From assembly GCA_900752065.1 (NCBI GenBank), contig CAADTT010000136.1:1-64000 (forward strand): 64,000 nucleotides of DNA. The letters run 5' to 3'. The DNA comes from Lachnospiraceae bacterium (lineage in GTDB: Bacteria > Bacillota > Clostridia > Lachnospirales > Lachnospiraceae). The position numbers were made by a program, and so were the translations under genes. The notes under the pieces were generated by a model that saw nothing but the letters and a program-made list of their open reading frames with translations, had not been told where the DNA came from and made no database searches. Each line of letters starts with the position of its first letter. Position 1 is the first letter of the stretch. Shown here piece by piece: positions 32,792 through 42,199 of the stretch.

Positions 32792-33790
32792 ATGGGAAGA
32801 AGAATCATTACATCGGATATACTGGAAGAGGATATCAAAACAGAATCAAATCTTCGCCCGCAGACTCTGGATGACTATATCGGTCAGAGCAAGGCAAAGG
32901 AGACGATGAAGATCTACATTCAGGCGGCAAAAGAGAGAGGCGACGCACTGGATCATGTGCTGCTCTATGGCCCTCCGGGACTGGGAAAAACGACCCTTGC
33001 CGGAATCATTGCGAATGAGATGGGGGTGAATATCAAGATCACTTCCGGTCCGGCAATCGAAAAACCGGGGGAGATGGCGGCAATCCTGAATAATCTTCAG
33101 GAGGGGGATCTTTTGTTTGTTGATGAGATCCACCGCCTGAACCGGCAGGTAGAGGAGGTCCTTTATCCGGCGATGGAGGACTATTCCATTGATATTATGA
33201 TCGGAAAAGGGGCGGCAGCCCGCTCGATTCGTCTGGATCTGCCCAAATTTACACTGGTAGGCGCGACGACACGGGCAGGACTTTTGACTGCGCCGCTGCG
33301 TGACCGTTTCGGCGTGGTACACCGCCTGGAATTTTATACAGAAGAAGAATTAAAGACGATCATTATGCAGTCGGCTGCGGTCCTCAAGGTGAAGATCGAT
33401 GAGAAAGGCGCTGCGGAAATGGCAAAGCGGTCCAGAGGAACGCCGAGGCTGGCGAACCGTCTGTTAAAAAGAGTCCGGGATTTTGCACAGGTAAGATATG
33501 ACGGGCACATTACGGAGGAAGTGGCAAATCTGGCGCTGGATCTGCTGGAGGTTGACAAATACGGGCTGGATCAGACAGACCGGAATATCCTGCTTACGAT
33601 GATCGAGAAGTTTCACGGCGGTCCGGTGGGACTAGACACGCTGGCGGCTGCTGTCGGCGAGGATTCCGGCACGATCGAGGATGTATATGAACCGTATCTG
33701 ATCAAGACAGGACTGATCAGCCGCACGCCCAGGGGGCGTGTCGTGAACGAGCATACGTATCATCATCTGGGATTGCAGGCACCGGATTGA
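32792..33790 (+). CDS. ruvB: Holliday junction branch-migration helicase RuvB
   Basis: This 332-residue AAA+ motor has Walker A (GPPGLGKTT, near 58), Walker B (DEIH, near 111), the sensor region GATTRAG and a C-terminal winged helix (SRTPRGRVV near the end). RuvB hexamers pump DNA through RuvA-bound junctions. The length is typical, and the ruvA-ruvB order is conserved in Firmicutes. Confidence 0.97.
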   Translation: MGRRIITSDILEEDIKTESNLRPQTLDDYIGQSKAKETMKIYIQAAKERGDALDHVLLYGPPGLGKTTLAGIIANEMGVNIKITSGPAIEKPGEMAAILNNLQEGDLLFVDEIHRLNRQVEEVLYPAMEDYSIDIMIGKGAAARSIRLDLPKFTLVGATTRAGLLTAPLRDRFGVVHRLEFYTEEELKTIIMQSAAVLKVKIDEKGAAEMAKRSRGTPRLANRLLKRVRDFAQVRYDGHITEEVANLALDLLEVDKYGLDQTDRNILLTMIEKFHGGPVGLDTLAAAVGEDSGTIEDVYEPYLIKTGLISRTPRGRVVNEHTYHHLGLQAPD

Positions 33791-33863
33791 GTATCTGGCC
33801 CGTCAGGGGAATGGAAAAGTAACTAGTAACATGGAAAATTCGCGGCTTCCAGATAAAAATGTG

Positions 33864-33891
33864 TTGTAATTCTCAGGATTTCGTTTATAAT
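33864..33891 (+). promoter_or_regulatory. Promoter of zapA
   Basis: TTGTAA (33864-33869), 16 bases, TATAAT (33886-33891), in the 175-base gap after ruvB. Confidence 0.65.
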
Positions 33892-33965
33892 GATAGGTGA
33901 GAACGGGAAAAAAGACGTATTTTCCCGAATGATAGAGATAACGGAAGAAAGGGAGAACACAAAGA

Positions 33966-34373
33966 ATGTCATCCAAAAACAGAGCAGAAGTATTGATTGA
34001 CGGAAAAATCTATACTTTAAGCGGATACGAGAGTGAAGAATACCTGCAGAAGGTTGCTACATATATCAACAATAAGCTTGCTGAATTTAAAAAGCTGGAA
34101 GGCTACAGCCGTCAGTCCAGAGAAAATAAGAGTATGCTTCTGGAACTGAACATTGCTGATGATTATTTCAAGGCGAAAAAGCAGGTGGAAATGGTGGAGG
34201 AAGAGCTGGCAGAGAAGGACAGGGAACTGTACGATCTGAAGCATGAGCTGATCGGTGTACAGATCAAGCTGGAGACAGCGGAGCAGTCTGTGACAGATCT
34301 ACAGAAAGAATCAACTGAGCTGCAAAAGAAAATTGTTCGATTAGAAACAGAACTTAGAGAAAAAAATAAATAG
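33966..34373 (+). CDS. zapA: Cell division protein ZapA
   Basis: This 135-residue protein has an N-terminal ZapA domain (VLIDGKIYTLSGYESEEYLQ) and a long C-terminal coiled coil rich in Glu, Lys and Leu (about 60-135). ZapA bundles FtsZ filaments at the division site. The coiled coil is longer than in Bacillus ZapA (85 residues), as is common in Lachnospiraceae. A terminator follows directly. Confidence 0.88.
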   Translation: MSSKNRAEVLIDGKIYTLSGYESEEYLQKVATYINNKLAEFKKLEGYSRQSRENKSMLLELNIADDYFKAKKQVEMVEEELAEKDRELYDLKHELIGVQIKLETAEQSVTDLQKESTELQKKIVRLETELREKNK

Positions 34374-34392
34374 AAATAAGTAGAAAATGTGG

Positions 34393-34415
34393 GGCTGTCT
34401 TTTAGACAGCCTTTT
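34393..34415 (+). terminator. Terminator of zapA
   Basis: GGCTGTCT (34393-34400) pairs with AGACAGCC (34404-34411) around a TTT loop and is followed by TTTT. The next gene starts 18 bases later, so it may act as an attenuator rather than a complete stop. Confidence 0.75.
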
Positions 34416-34432
34416 CGATACGGAGGGAAACT

Positions 34433-36778
34433 ATGCGAGCAGAATTACTTGCACCGGCAGGTTCTATGGATAGCCTGAAAGCGGCTGTGAGGGCGGGAGC
34501 CGATGCCGTTTATGCAGGAGGCGCCCGTTTTGGCGCAAGAGCCTATGCAGATAATTTTACGGAAGAACAGCTACTTGAGGCAATTGATTACTGTCATCTG
34601 CACGGAAGCAGGCTGTACCTGACAGTCAATACACTGTTAAAAGACAGTGAAATAGAAGAACTGTACGATTACCTCCTGCCTTTCTATAGACAGGGGCTGG
34701 ATGCGGTGATCGTGCAGGATATCGGTGTGCTCCGCTATATCCGTGAGGCATTCCCGGATCTGGATATTCACGCCAGTACGCAGATGACACTCTGCGCCGC
34801 AGAAGGGGCAGAGCTTCTGGAGAAAGCAGGAGCCAGCAGGATCGTTACAGCCCGGAAACTATCCCTGGAGGAGATTCGAAAGCTTCACCGAAGAACGCAG
34901 ATAGAAATTGAAAGCTTTGTTCATGGGGCGCTGTGTTACTGTTATTCCGGGCAGTGCCTTTTGAGCAGCATGATCGGGGGACGCAGCGGAAACAGGGGAC
35001 GGTGCGCACAGCCTTGCCGCCTGCCCTGGCAGACAGAGCGTACAGAAGGCTTCCTTCTCTCACCAAAAGATATCTGTACCCTTGATATTCTTCCCGATAT
35101 TCTGGAGGCAGGCGTCTATTCCCTGAAGATCGAGGGACGGATGAAGAGGGCTGAATATACGGCAGGCGTCGTGCGGATCTACCGAAAATATCTCGACCGG
35201 TTCCAGACTCAGGGCCGAAAGAATTACAGGGTTTCCGAAGAGGACAAAAGAGAGCTGATGGCGCTCTATAACCGGGGAGGATTTACCACAGGCTATTACC
35301 ACAGGCATAATGGCAGAGAAATGATGTCTATGAAACGGGCTAATCATTTTGGGACGGAGGCGGCAAGGGTTGTCTCCGTACGGAAAGGAAATCTTACGGT
35401 GAAGGCGCTGGAGCCTCTTCATAAAGGCGATCTGCTGGAAGATGCGCAGGTTGTAAAGGACACGGGAAAAGGAGATACCCTTCTGCTGAAAATGCCGCCG
35501 GATTCCATAAAAGGCAGGAAGGCGGGAGATATCCTTCACCGCACACGGGATGAAGCCCTGCTGACAGAGCTGAACCGGCTGTACTTACAGACAGAAAGAA
35601 AAGAAAAAATTAATGGGAAATTAATGATTTCGTCAGACCAGCCTGTTATACTGACCATAACTATGGGAAAGACTGCCATAAAAGTAAAGGGCGCCGTCCC
35701 TCAAAGATCCATGAACCAGCCGCTGACGCCGGAGAAAGCAAAAAAGCAAATGGAAAAGACAGGCAACACCCCTTTTTTATTCGAAAAGCTGGAGGTACAG
35801 GTAGAAGAAGGGCTGTTCCTGCCGCTGCAAAGCCTGAATGAACTGCGGCGGGAAGGGCTGGAGCGGCTGACAGAAAAGATCCTGACTGCCCGAAGGCGCG
35901 GGCAGGAGAGTCAAAGACCTGAAAAGGTGCCGGAGGCGGAGAAAACATGGAAGGGACATCGTCTGTATGCGTCTGTGGAAACGGCTGGACAGGTAGAGAT
36001 CCTATGTGGCGTTCCGGAGATTTCAGGAATCTATCTGGATTGTAAAGGACTGGAGTTTCCCCTGTCCGAAGAACAGGCAGAAAAGTGGGTGAAGCGCTGC
36101 CATGAGGCAGGGAAGTCCTGCTATTATATCCTGCCTCATATTTTTCGGGAGGATACGGCGAAGCTGTATGAGGGGGAGGAAAGCCTGAGGGCGCTGCAGC
36201 GCTTTGACGGCGTGCTGTTTAAGAATTATGAGGAATATGTTTTTCTGGAACATGCAGGCTACGCAAAAGAACGGATTCCCGATCATAATGTGTACACGTT
36301 CAACCGTTATGCAGAAGAATTCTGGAGGCAAAAGGGAATCAAAAAAAATACAGCGCCGCTGGAAATGAACGACAGGGAATTGAAAATGCGGGGCTGTGCA
36401 GACAGTGAGCTTCTTGTATACGGCTACCTGCCGATGATGGTATCTGCCCAGTGCGTCCGAAAAAATACGGAAGGATGCACGAAGAAGAGCGGACTCCTGT
36501 ATCTGAAGGACCGCAAAGGCAAACGGTTCCCCGTGAAAAATCACTGCGGGTTCTGTTATAATACGATTTATAATCAGGTTCCTTTATCGCTTTTTGCAAA
36601 TAAGAAGGAATTGGATAGTCTGAAACCCGGAGGACTGAGGCTGTCATTTACGATAGAGTCTCCGGAGGAAGCCGCAAAGATTGCAGGGGCTTTTGCAGAA
36701 AAATTTATCGTGGGCGGGAATGGTGTTTTTGAGGCAGGAGATTTTACGAGAGGACATTTTAAGCGCGGAGTGGAGTAG
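34433..36778 (+). CDS. Peptidase U32 family protein with DUF3656-type C-terminal region
   Basis: This 781-residue protein begins MRAELLAPAGSMDSL and has the U32 barrel and the signature around H164-G-A-L-C168-Y-C170 followed by C-x7-C residues. In related proteins (RlhA, TrhP) such cysteines belong to an iron-sulfur-dependent tRNA or rRNA hydroxylation function; others were described as collagenase-like proteases. The long C-terminal half is typical of Clostridia members. The cysteine pattern makes an RNA-modifying role more likely than proteolysis, but this is inferred from the family. Confidence 0.85.
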   Translation: MRAELLAPAGSMDSLKAAVRAGADAVYAGGARFGARAYADNFTEEQLLEAIDYCHLHGSRLYLTVNTLLKDSEIEELYDYLLPFYRQGLDAVIVQDIGVLRYIREAFPDLDIHASTQMTLCAAEGAELLEKAGASRIVTARKLSLEEIRKLHRRTQIEIESFVHGALCYCYSGQCLLSSMIGGRSGNRGRCAQPCRLPWQTERTEGFLLSPKDICTLDILPDILEAGVYSLKIEGRMKRAEYTAGVVRIYRKYLDRFQTQGRKNYRVSEEDKRELMALYNRGGFTTGYYHRHNGREMMSMKRANHFGTEAARVVSVRKGNLTVKALEPLHKGDLLEDAQVVKDTGKGDTLLLKMPPDSIKGRKAGDILHRTRDEALLTELNRLYLQTERKEKINGKLMISSDQPVILTITMGKTAIKVKGAVPQRSMNQPLTPEKAKKQMEKTGNTPFLFEKLEVQVEEGLFLPLQSLNELRREGLERLTEKILTARRRGQESQRPEKVPEAEKTWKGHRLYASVETAGQVEILCGVPEISGIYLDCKGLEFPLSEEQAEKWVKRCHEAGKSCYYILPHIFREDTAKLYEGEESLRALQRFDGVLFKNYEEYVFLEHAGYAKERIPDHNVYTFNRYAEEFWRQKGIKKNTAPLEMNDRELKMRGCADSELLVYGYLPMMVSAQCVRKNTEGCTKKSGLLYLKDRKGKRFPVKNHCGFCYNTIYNQVPLSLFANKKELDSLKPGGLRLSFTIESPEEAAKIAGAFAEKFIVGGNGVFEAGDFTRGHFKRGVE

Positions 36779-36786
36779 GTGAAAAA

Positions 36787-38166
36787 GTGACAAGACTGAT
36801 TATAGAGATTTCAAGATATGTACTGATCGCTTTGATCGTAATTTATACGTTACAGTGCTACCTCGCCTTTTTCAGAAAGGATGAGGAAGCCAGAGAATAC
36901 ATGTTCCTGCGGCAGAATATCGTGATGTTTTGCATTCATTTTGTTGCCTTTATGGTACTTTACCTGAAGATGGAGCGTCCTATGCTTTTATATTTTTACG
37001 GGGCACAGGTGCTGTATCTGCTGGCTGCACTGGTTTTTTTCAGGAATCTGTATCCGAGGGCTTCGAAGCTTATCATAAATAATATGTGTATGTTGATCAC
37101 GGTTGGATTTATCATGCTGACCAGACTTTCCTACGACCAGGCAATGAAGCAGTTTCAGATCCTGGTGGTTGGAACCATCATCGCACTGGTCATTCCCGTG
37201 ATTATCCGAAAGCTGCACATTCTTACAAAATGGGCCTGGCTTTATGCGGTTTTAGGTATTGGTCTTCTGGGGGCGGTGGCGGTGATGGCACGTTCCACCT
37301 ACGGGGCGAAGCTGTCCCTGACGGTTGGAGGGATTACCCTGCAGCCTTCTGAATTTGTAAAAATCATTTTTGTGTTTTTCGTGGCCGGAATGCTGGCGAA
37401 GTCCGTGGCCTTTAAAAATGTAGCTGTGACGACAGCGCTGGCAGCCGTACATGTGCTGATCCTGGTGATCTCCACAGATTTGGGAAGTGCGCTGATCTTC
37501 TTTATTACTTATCTGATGATGCTCTATGTGGCGACAAAGGATTCCAGGTATCTTCTGGCGGGATTTGCTGCCGGGGCCCTGGCGTGCGTGGCGGCCTATT
37601 TTCTGTTCAGCCATGTGCGTGTACGGGTGCAGATCTGGCAAGATCCCTTCCAGGAATATGAAGGCGGCGGATATCAGGTGGCACAGGCGCTCTTTGCGAT
37701 CGGCGCCGGCGGATGGTTCGGCACCGGGCTGTTTCAGGGTTCGCCGGGGGCAATTCCTATCGTGGATCAGGATTTTATGTTCGCAGCGATCACGGAGGAG
37801 CTGGGTGGCATCTTTTCCATCTGCCTGATCCTGATCTGCATGAGCTGTTTCATCATGTTTGTCAATATTTCGATGAAGCTGGAGGAGGATTTTTACCGCT
37901 ATGTGGCTTTTGGTCTGGGGTGTCTGTACGGCGTGCAGGTATTTCTGACCGTGGGAGGCGCTATGAAGATGATACCGATGACAGGGGTGACACTGCCGCT
38001 GATCAGTACGGGAGGAAGCTCCCTTTTGAGCACACTGGTATCCTTTGCGATCATCCAGGGACTTTACATTTTAAGAGAGGACGAGGAAGAAGAGCTTGAT
38101 GAGGAAGAAGACTACTACGACGAATACGAATATGGAGGATATCCAGATCAGCGATATCCCTATTGA
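36787..38166 (+). CDS. FtsW/RodA/SpoVE-family peptidoglycan glycosyltransferase
   Basis: This 459-residue SEDS protein starts at a GTG. It has about 12 hydrophobic segments, the conserved region QPSEFVKIIFVFF near 185-197 and a second block DQDFMFAAITEELG near 322. An N-terminal pair of helices precedes the core. The C terminus is a striking acidic and tyrosine-rich tail (EDEEEELDEEEDYYDEYEYGG). SEDS proteins polymerise glycan strands together with a class B penicillin-binding protein, and such a protein is encoded next, overlapping this gene. Confidence 0.9.
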   Translation: MTRLIIEISRYVLIALIVIYTLQCYLAFFRKDEEAREYMFLRQNIVMFCIHFVAFMVLYLKMERPMLLYFYGAQVLYLLAALVFFRNLYPRASKLIINNMCMLITVGFIMLTRLSYDQAMKQFQILVVGTIIALVIPVIIRKLHILTKWAWLYAVLGIGLLGAVAVMARSTYGAKLSLTVGGITLQPSEFVKIIFVFFVAGMLAKSVAFKNVAVTTALAAVHVLILVISTDLGSALIFFITYLMMLYVATKDSRYLLAGFAAGALACVAAYFLFSHVRVRVQIWQDPFQEYEGGGYQVAQALFAIGAGGWFGTGLFQGSPGAIPIVDQDFMFAAITEELGGIFSICLILICMSCFIMFVNISMKLEEDFYRYVAFGLGCLYGVQVFLTVGGAMKMIPMTGVTLPLISTGGSSLLSTLVSFAIIQGLYILREDEEEELDEEEDYYDEYEYGGYPDQRYPY

Positions 38167-39682
38167 GGAAGAACGGCCGCGCAGAAAGCGGAAGCCACCC
38201 CTGTTTCGGAAAAAAAAGCCGGAAAAACCGAAGATGTCTGAGGAGGGCAGCGGCAGAAAATGGAGAAACCGGGAACTGGTGAGGGTCAGCTATATTTTTG
38301 TTTTCATGTTTTTGTCTCTGGCAGGCTATCTGGTATATTTTAACATCTACAAAGCGGATGAAATCAATTCAAATGCGAATAATACAAAGCAGGAGAGTAA
38401 GCAGGAGCAGATCATCCGCGGCTCCATCCTGTCGGCTGACGGAGAGATCCTCGCCGGGACAAATGTGGATGATGAGGGAAATGAGACGAGGATTTATCCT
38501 TTTGACAATATATTTGCACACGTGGTGGGATATGGGACAAACGGGAAGGCCGGCGTGGAGTCTGCTTCCAATTTTGATCTGATGTCCTGTCACGCTTCGA
38601 TTTTGGATCAGGTCAGGGATCATTCTCTGGATACAAAGGTTCGTGGAGACAGCGTGGTTCTGACACTGGATTCCAGGCTTCAGAAAGCCTGCTACGATGC
38701 CCTCGGCACCTATAATGGCGCAGTTGTCGTATTGGAACCGGATACGGGAAAGATCCTTGCAATGGTTTCTAAGCCGGATTTTAATCCGAATACCATCGCA
38801 GCAGACTGGGAAACGCTGATCAGTGATTCCGCCAACAGTTCTCTTTTTAACCGCGCGCTGCAGGGTCAGTATCCGCCAGGCTCTACGTTTAAGATCGTGA
38901 CAACACTTGCATATCTGAGAGAGCATCCGGACGACTATTCGTCGTATGGATATGACTGCAGCGGCAGCATTTCCAGGGATGATGTGAGGATCACCTGCTA
39001 TGGCGGAGAAGTACACGGTCATGTAGATCTGGAGTCTGCTTTTACGGAATCCTGCAACGGTGCCTTTGCGAATATTGGTATGGAATTGGACAATCAGTCG
39101 TATAAGGAACTCTGTGAGGATTTCCTGTTTAATCAGGATCTGCCCATTGATCTGCCTGCCAGCAAAAGCCTGTTTTCTATGGAAAAAGGCGCTTCTTATG
39201 GAGAAGAGATGATGACGGCTATCGGACAGGGAAATACGGTGGTATCGCCGCTTGAGATGGCGCTGATCGTTTCTGCTGTGGCAAACGGCGGAAATATGAT
39301 GACTCCATATTATATCGATCATATTGAGACTTATGACGGAGATATGGTGAAGGAATACAAGCCTTCCGTGTGCAGAGAAGTGATGAGCACAGAGGAGGCC
39401 GGGATTCTTGCCGGATTTATGACAAAGACGGTAGAGCAGGGAACAGCGTCCAAGCTTTCCGGGCAGAGTTATACAGCGGCAGGAAAAACAGGATCTGCGG
39501 AATATGAGGCGGCAGGAGCTAAAGAGACGCATTCCTGGTTCGTGGGCTACAGCAATGTCAATGACCCGGATCTGGCGATCGCTGTCATTGCTGAGAACGG
39601 CGGTTCCGGCAGTTCTACAGCCGTACCGATCGCAAAACAGATCTTTGATGCTTACTATAACAATTACTATCGCGGATATTAG
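38099..39682 (+). CDS. Class B penicillin-binding protein (peptidoglycan transpeptidase)
   Basis: This roughly 527-residue protein has a cytoplasmic Arg/Lys-rich N terminus and one membrane helix (about 65-85). The transpeptidase motifs are S262-T-F-K265, S318-C-N and K463-T-G. It would cross-link glycan made by the SEDS protein encoded just upstream, like the RodA-PbpA pairs known in other Gram-positive bacteria. The first 68 bases overlap the SEDS gene. ATG 38099 has a GAGGAAG site nine bases before it; ATG 38132 is a second possibility without such a site. Confidence 0.9.
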   Translation: MRKKTTTTNTNMEDIQISDIPIEEERPRRKRKPPLFRKKKPEKPKMSEEGSGRKWRNRELVRVSYIFVFMFLSLAGYLVYFNIYKADEINSNANNTKQESKQEQIIRGSILSADGEILAGTNVDDEGNETRIYPFDNIFAHVVGYGTNGKAGVESASNFDLMSCHASILDQVRDHSLDTKVRGDSVVLTLDSRLQKACYDALGTYNGAVVVLEPDTGKILAMVSKPDFNPNTIAADWETLISDSANSSLFNRALQGQYPPGSTFKIVTTLAYLREHPDDYSSYGYDCSGSISRDDVRITCYGGEVHGHVDLESAFTESCNGAFANIGMELDNQSYKELCEDFLFNQDLPIDLPASKSLFSMEKGASYGEEMMTAIGQGNTVVSPLEMALIVSAVANGGNMMTPYYIDHIETYDGDMVKEYKPSVCREVMSTEEAGILAGFMTKTVEQGTASKLSGQSYTAAGKTGSAEYEAAGAKETHSWFVGYSNVNDPDLAIAVIAENGGSGSSTAVPIAKQIFDAYYNNYYRGY

Positions 39683-39699
39683 AAATAACCACAAACGGG

Positions 39700-39728
39700 T
39701 TGCAGGATTTCTGAAAACGAGGTATACT
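39700..39728 (+). promoter_or_regulatory. Promoter of the Nudix gene
   Basis: TTGCAG (39700-39705), 17 bases, TATACT (39723-39728). Confidence 0.6.
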
Positions 39729-39770
39729 AAAACCAGTCAAATGACACAACGCATAACAGGAGGGATTGCA

Positions 39771-40223
39771 ATGATTGAGGCAACGAGCTGTGGCGGTGTG
39801 GTAATATTTCGAGGCAAGATACTGGTTCTGTATAAAAGTTATAAAAATAAATACGAGGGCTGGGTTTTGCCGAAAGGAACTGTAGAGGACGGTGAAGAAT
39901 ATAAGGACACCGCCGCAAGAGAGGTTCTGGAGGAAACTGGAGTACAGGCATCTATCATTAAATATATTGGGAAGAGCCAGTATACATTTAATGTCCCTGA
40001 GGATACTGTGGAGAAAGATGTCCACTGGTATTTGATGATGTCAGACAGCTATTACAGCAAACCACAACGTGAGGAGTATTTTGTGGATTCAGGATATTAC
40101 AAGTTTCACGAGGCGTATCACTTGCTGAAGTTTTCAAATGAGAAGATGATTTTGGAAAAAGCATACAATGAATATCTGGATTTGAAGAAACGAAATCTCT
40201 GGGGAAACCGCAAATATTTTTAG
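39771..40223 (+). CDS. Nudix hydrolase
   Basis: This 150-residue protein has a complete Nudix box at 36-58: G36-x5-E42-x7-R50-E51-x2-E54-E55-x-G57. Nudix enzymes cleave nucleoside diphosphates linked to other groups, such as Ap4A, oxidised nucleotides or NDP-sugars. The substrate cannot be told from sequence. The start at 39771 follows AGGAGGG. The protein is a single domain with a short helical C-terminal tail. Confidence 0.88.
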   Translation: MIEATSCGGVVIFRGKILVLYKSYKNKYEGWVLPKGTVEDGEEYKDTAAREVLEETGVQASIIKYIGKSQYTFNVPEDTVEKDVHWYLMMSDSYYSKPQREEYFVDSGYYKFHEAYHLLKFSNEKMILEKAYNEYLDLKKRNLWGNRKYF

Positions 40224-40292
40224 TAACCATTGACAACAGCAGACATGCTGCATAATGTCTGGAAAAATCAAAGTACACGATAGGAAAGGAGG

Positions 40293-40335
40293 GCTGCCGC
40301 AGAACGTAGGGACATTCTGCGGCAGCGCTTTTTAT
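40293..40335 (+). terminator. Terminator upstream of the PPK2 gene
   Basis: The 12-bp stem (40293-40304 with 40315-40326) is identical in sequence to the stem at 28663-28699. It is followed by GCTTTTTAT. It ends the Nudix transcript. Confidence 0.8.
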
Positions 40336-40358
40336 CAGGCGTTAAAAGGAGGGATAGT

Positions 40359-41843
40359 ATGCTGGAAAAGATTGATCTTTCCAAAAAGCTGGAAAAAAAG
40401 GAATTTAAGGAAATCATGGACGCGGAAGCCATCCGTCTGGGTAAGCTGCAGCGGGAATGCAAGGAATTAAAAATTCCGGTGCTCATTGTTTTTGAAGGTT
40501 TCGGTGCAGCAGGAAAAGGAACACTGATCAATCAGTTGATCCAGCCGCTGGATCCCAGAGGATTTAAGGTTTTTTCTATCAAGGGGGAATCTGAGGAGGA
40601 AAAGATGCGTCCGTTTCTCTGGCGCTTCTGGACGAAAACGCCTGAAAATGGACGAATTCATATTTTTGACAGGAGCTGGTACCGCAGGGTCCTGGTGGAC
40701 CGGTTTGATAAGGTCACGACGGAAAGCCAGCTTGCCTCGGCGTATCAGGAGATCATCTCCTTTGAAAAGACACTGACAGACGGAGGTGCTGTCATCATTA
40801 AGTTTTTCCTGGATATCACAAAGAAGGAGCAGGAAAAGCGTTTTGGAAAGCTTTTGGACAATAAGGAGACTGCGTGGAGAGTTTCAAAAGGAGATTTAAA
40901 GAGAAATAAGCATTTTGAAGAATATAAGATCATGAATGAGGAAATGCTTCAGAAGACGGATACGGATTTTGCACCGTGGACGATCGTAGAAGCGATGGAT
41001 CGGGAGTATGCGGCAGTAAAAGTGATCCGGACAGTGGCGGACCGGCTGGAAGAATATGTGACGAAGAGGAAGGGAAGAAAAGCGGGAAAAGAGTCTGAAA
41101 GCGTAAGGCTGGTAAAGCCTGCCTTCCAGTCCTCTATTTTAAGCAACGCTGATCTGAGCCTTGCCTATACAAAGGAAGAATATAAAGAACGGCTGAAGAA
41201 TCTTCAGAAACGCCTGTCATTTCTTCACAGTGAGCTGTATAGACGGAAAATCCCTGTAGTCCTGGGCTTTGAGGGATGGGATGCAGGAGGCAAGGGAGGC
41301 GCCATCAAGCGCCTGACTCAGTGCATGGATCCGAGGGGATATGCGGTAAATCCCACAGCAGCTCCCAATGATATTGAAAAGTCCCATCACTATCTCTGGC
41401 GTTTCTGGCAGAATATGCCGAAGGATGGCCATGTAGCTATTTTTGACAGAACTTGGTATGGAAGGGTGATGGTAGAACGGATCGAAGGCTTCTGCAGTCA
41501 GGAGGAATGGATGAGGGCCTATAAAGAGATCAACGATATGGAAGAGCATCTGGCGAATAACGGAGCCATTGTCATCAAATTCTGGATGCAGATCGATAAA
41601 GATGAGCAGGAGCGAAGATTTAAGGAGCGCATGGAGACACCGGAGAAGCAGTGGAAGATCACCGAGGAGGACTGGCGCAACCGCGAGAAATGGGATGCCT
41701 ATGAGGAGGCTGTGGACGAGATGCTGATCCGCACATCCACCACCTATGCGCCCTGGATCATCGTAGAGGGAAATAACAAATATTATGCCAGGATAAAAGT
41801 GCTGGAAACCGTGGTGAAGGCCATCGAGGAAAGGTTGAAGTAA
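40359..41843 (+). CDS. Two-domain PPK2-type polyphosphate kinase/polyphosphate:AMP phosphotransferase
   Basis: This 494-residue protein contains two copies of the PPK2 domain. Walker A motifs are GFGAAGKGT (47-55) and GWDAGGKGG (306-314), and each domain also has a DRxWY motif (DRSWYRR and DRTWYGR) and a WRFW segment. Two-domain PPK2 proteins such as Pseudomonas Pap use polyphosphate to phosphorylate AMP to ADP. It would let the cell use polyphosphate as an energy and phosphate store. It is followed after four bases by a small gene of unknown function. Confidence 0.88.
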   Translation: MLEKIDLSKKLEKKEFKEIMDAEAIRLGKLQRECKELKIPVLIVFEGFGAAGKGTLINQLIQPLDPRGFKVFSIKGESEEEKMRPFLWRFWTKTPENGRIHIFDRSWYRRVLVDRFDKVTTESQLASAYQEIISFEKTLTDGGAVIIKFFLDITKKEQEKRFGKLLDNKETAWRVSKGDLKRNKHFEEYKIMNEEMLQKTDTDFAPWTIVEAMDREYAAVKVIRTVADRLEEYVTKRKGRKAGKESESVRLVKPAFQSSILSNADLSLAYTKEEYKERLKNLQKRLSFLHSELYRRKIPVVLGFEGWDAGGKGGAIKRLTQCMDPRGYAVNPTAAPNDIEKSHHYLWRFWQNMPKDGHVAIFDRTWYGRVMVERIEGFCSQEEWMRAYKEINDMEEHLANNGAIVIKFWMQIDKDEQERRFKERMETPEKQWKITEEDWRNREKWDAYEEAVDEMLIRTSTTYAPWIIVEGNNKYYARIKVLETVVKAIEERLK

Positions 41844-41847
41844 ATTC

Positions 41848-42195
41848 ATGAACTGGTATTCGCAGTTGTATATCGGGGAAGGGGCAAGGCCCAAGGCAAA
41901 GAAGATTATTCGGAAATTAAAAAGAAATGCCGGACAGGTGGATATCTATCTGATTACCTTGGCTGCAAACGGGCAGGATATGCTGGATATTATAAACTCC
42001 GCATATCTGAAGCAGCCTGTTGTGCGCAGAAATCTTCCCATGATTGTGGGAATCGCAAAGGGGTACAGCGAGGCGGTTGAGCTGGTACAGCAGATGCTTT
42101 TGGAATCCTATGAACAGACACATGGTTTCTGGATTCCGGCATACCTTGCAAAAAAAGCAGGGATCGAAATCGGAGAAAGACAGCAGCAGGAGTGA
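41848..42195 (+). CDS. Conserved small protein of unknown function
   Basis: This 115-residue soluble protein starts MNWYSQLYIGEGA and contains KIIRKLKRNAGQVDIYLITLAA. I do not recognise a characterised family. It has no membrane segment or signal peptide. It starts four bases after the PPK2 gene and ends just before the DUF2953 gene, so it probably belongs to the same transcript. The conserved-looking charge pattern and the tight spacing suggest that it is a real gene. Confidence 0.65.
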   Translation: MNWYSQLYIGEGARPKAKKIIRKLKRNAGQVDIYLITLAANGQDMLDIINSAYLKQPVVRRNLPMIVGIAKGYSEAVELVQQMLLESYEQTHGFWIPAYLAKKAGIEIGERQQQE

Positions 42196-42199
42196 GAAT

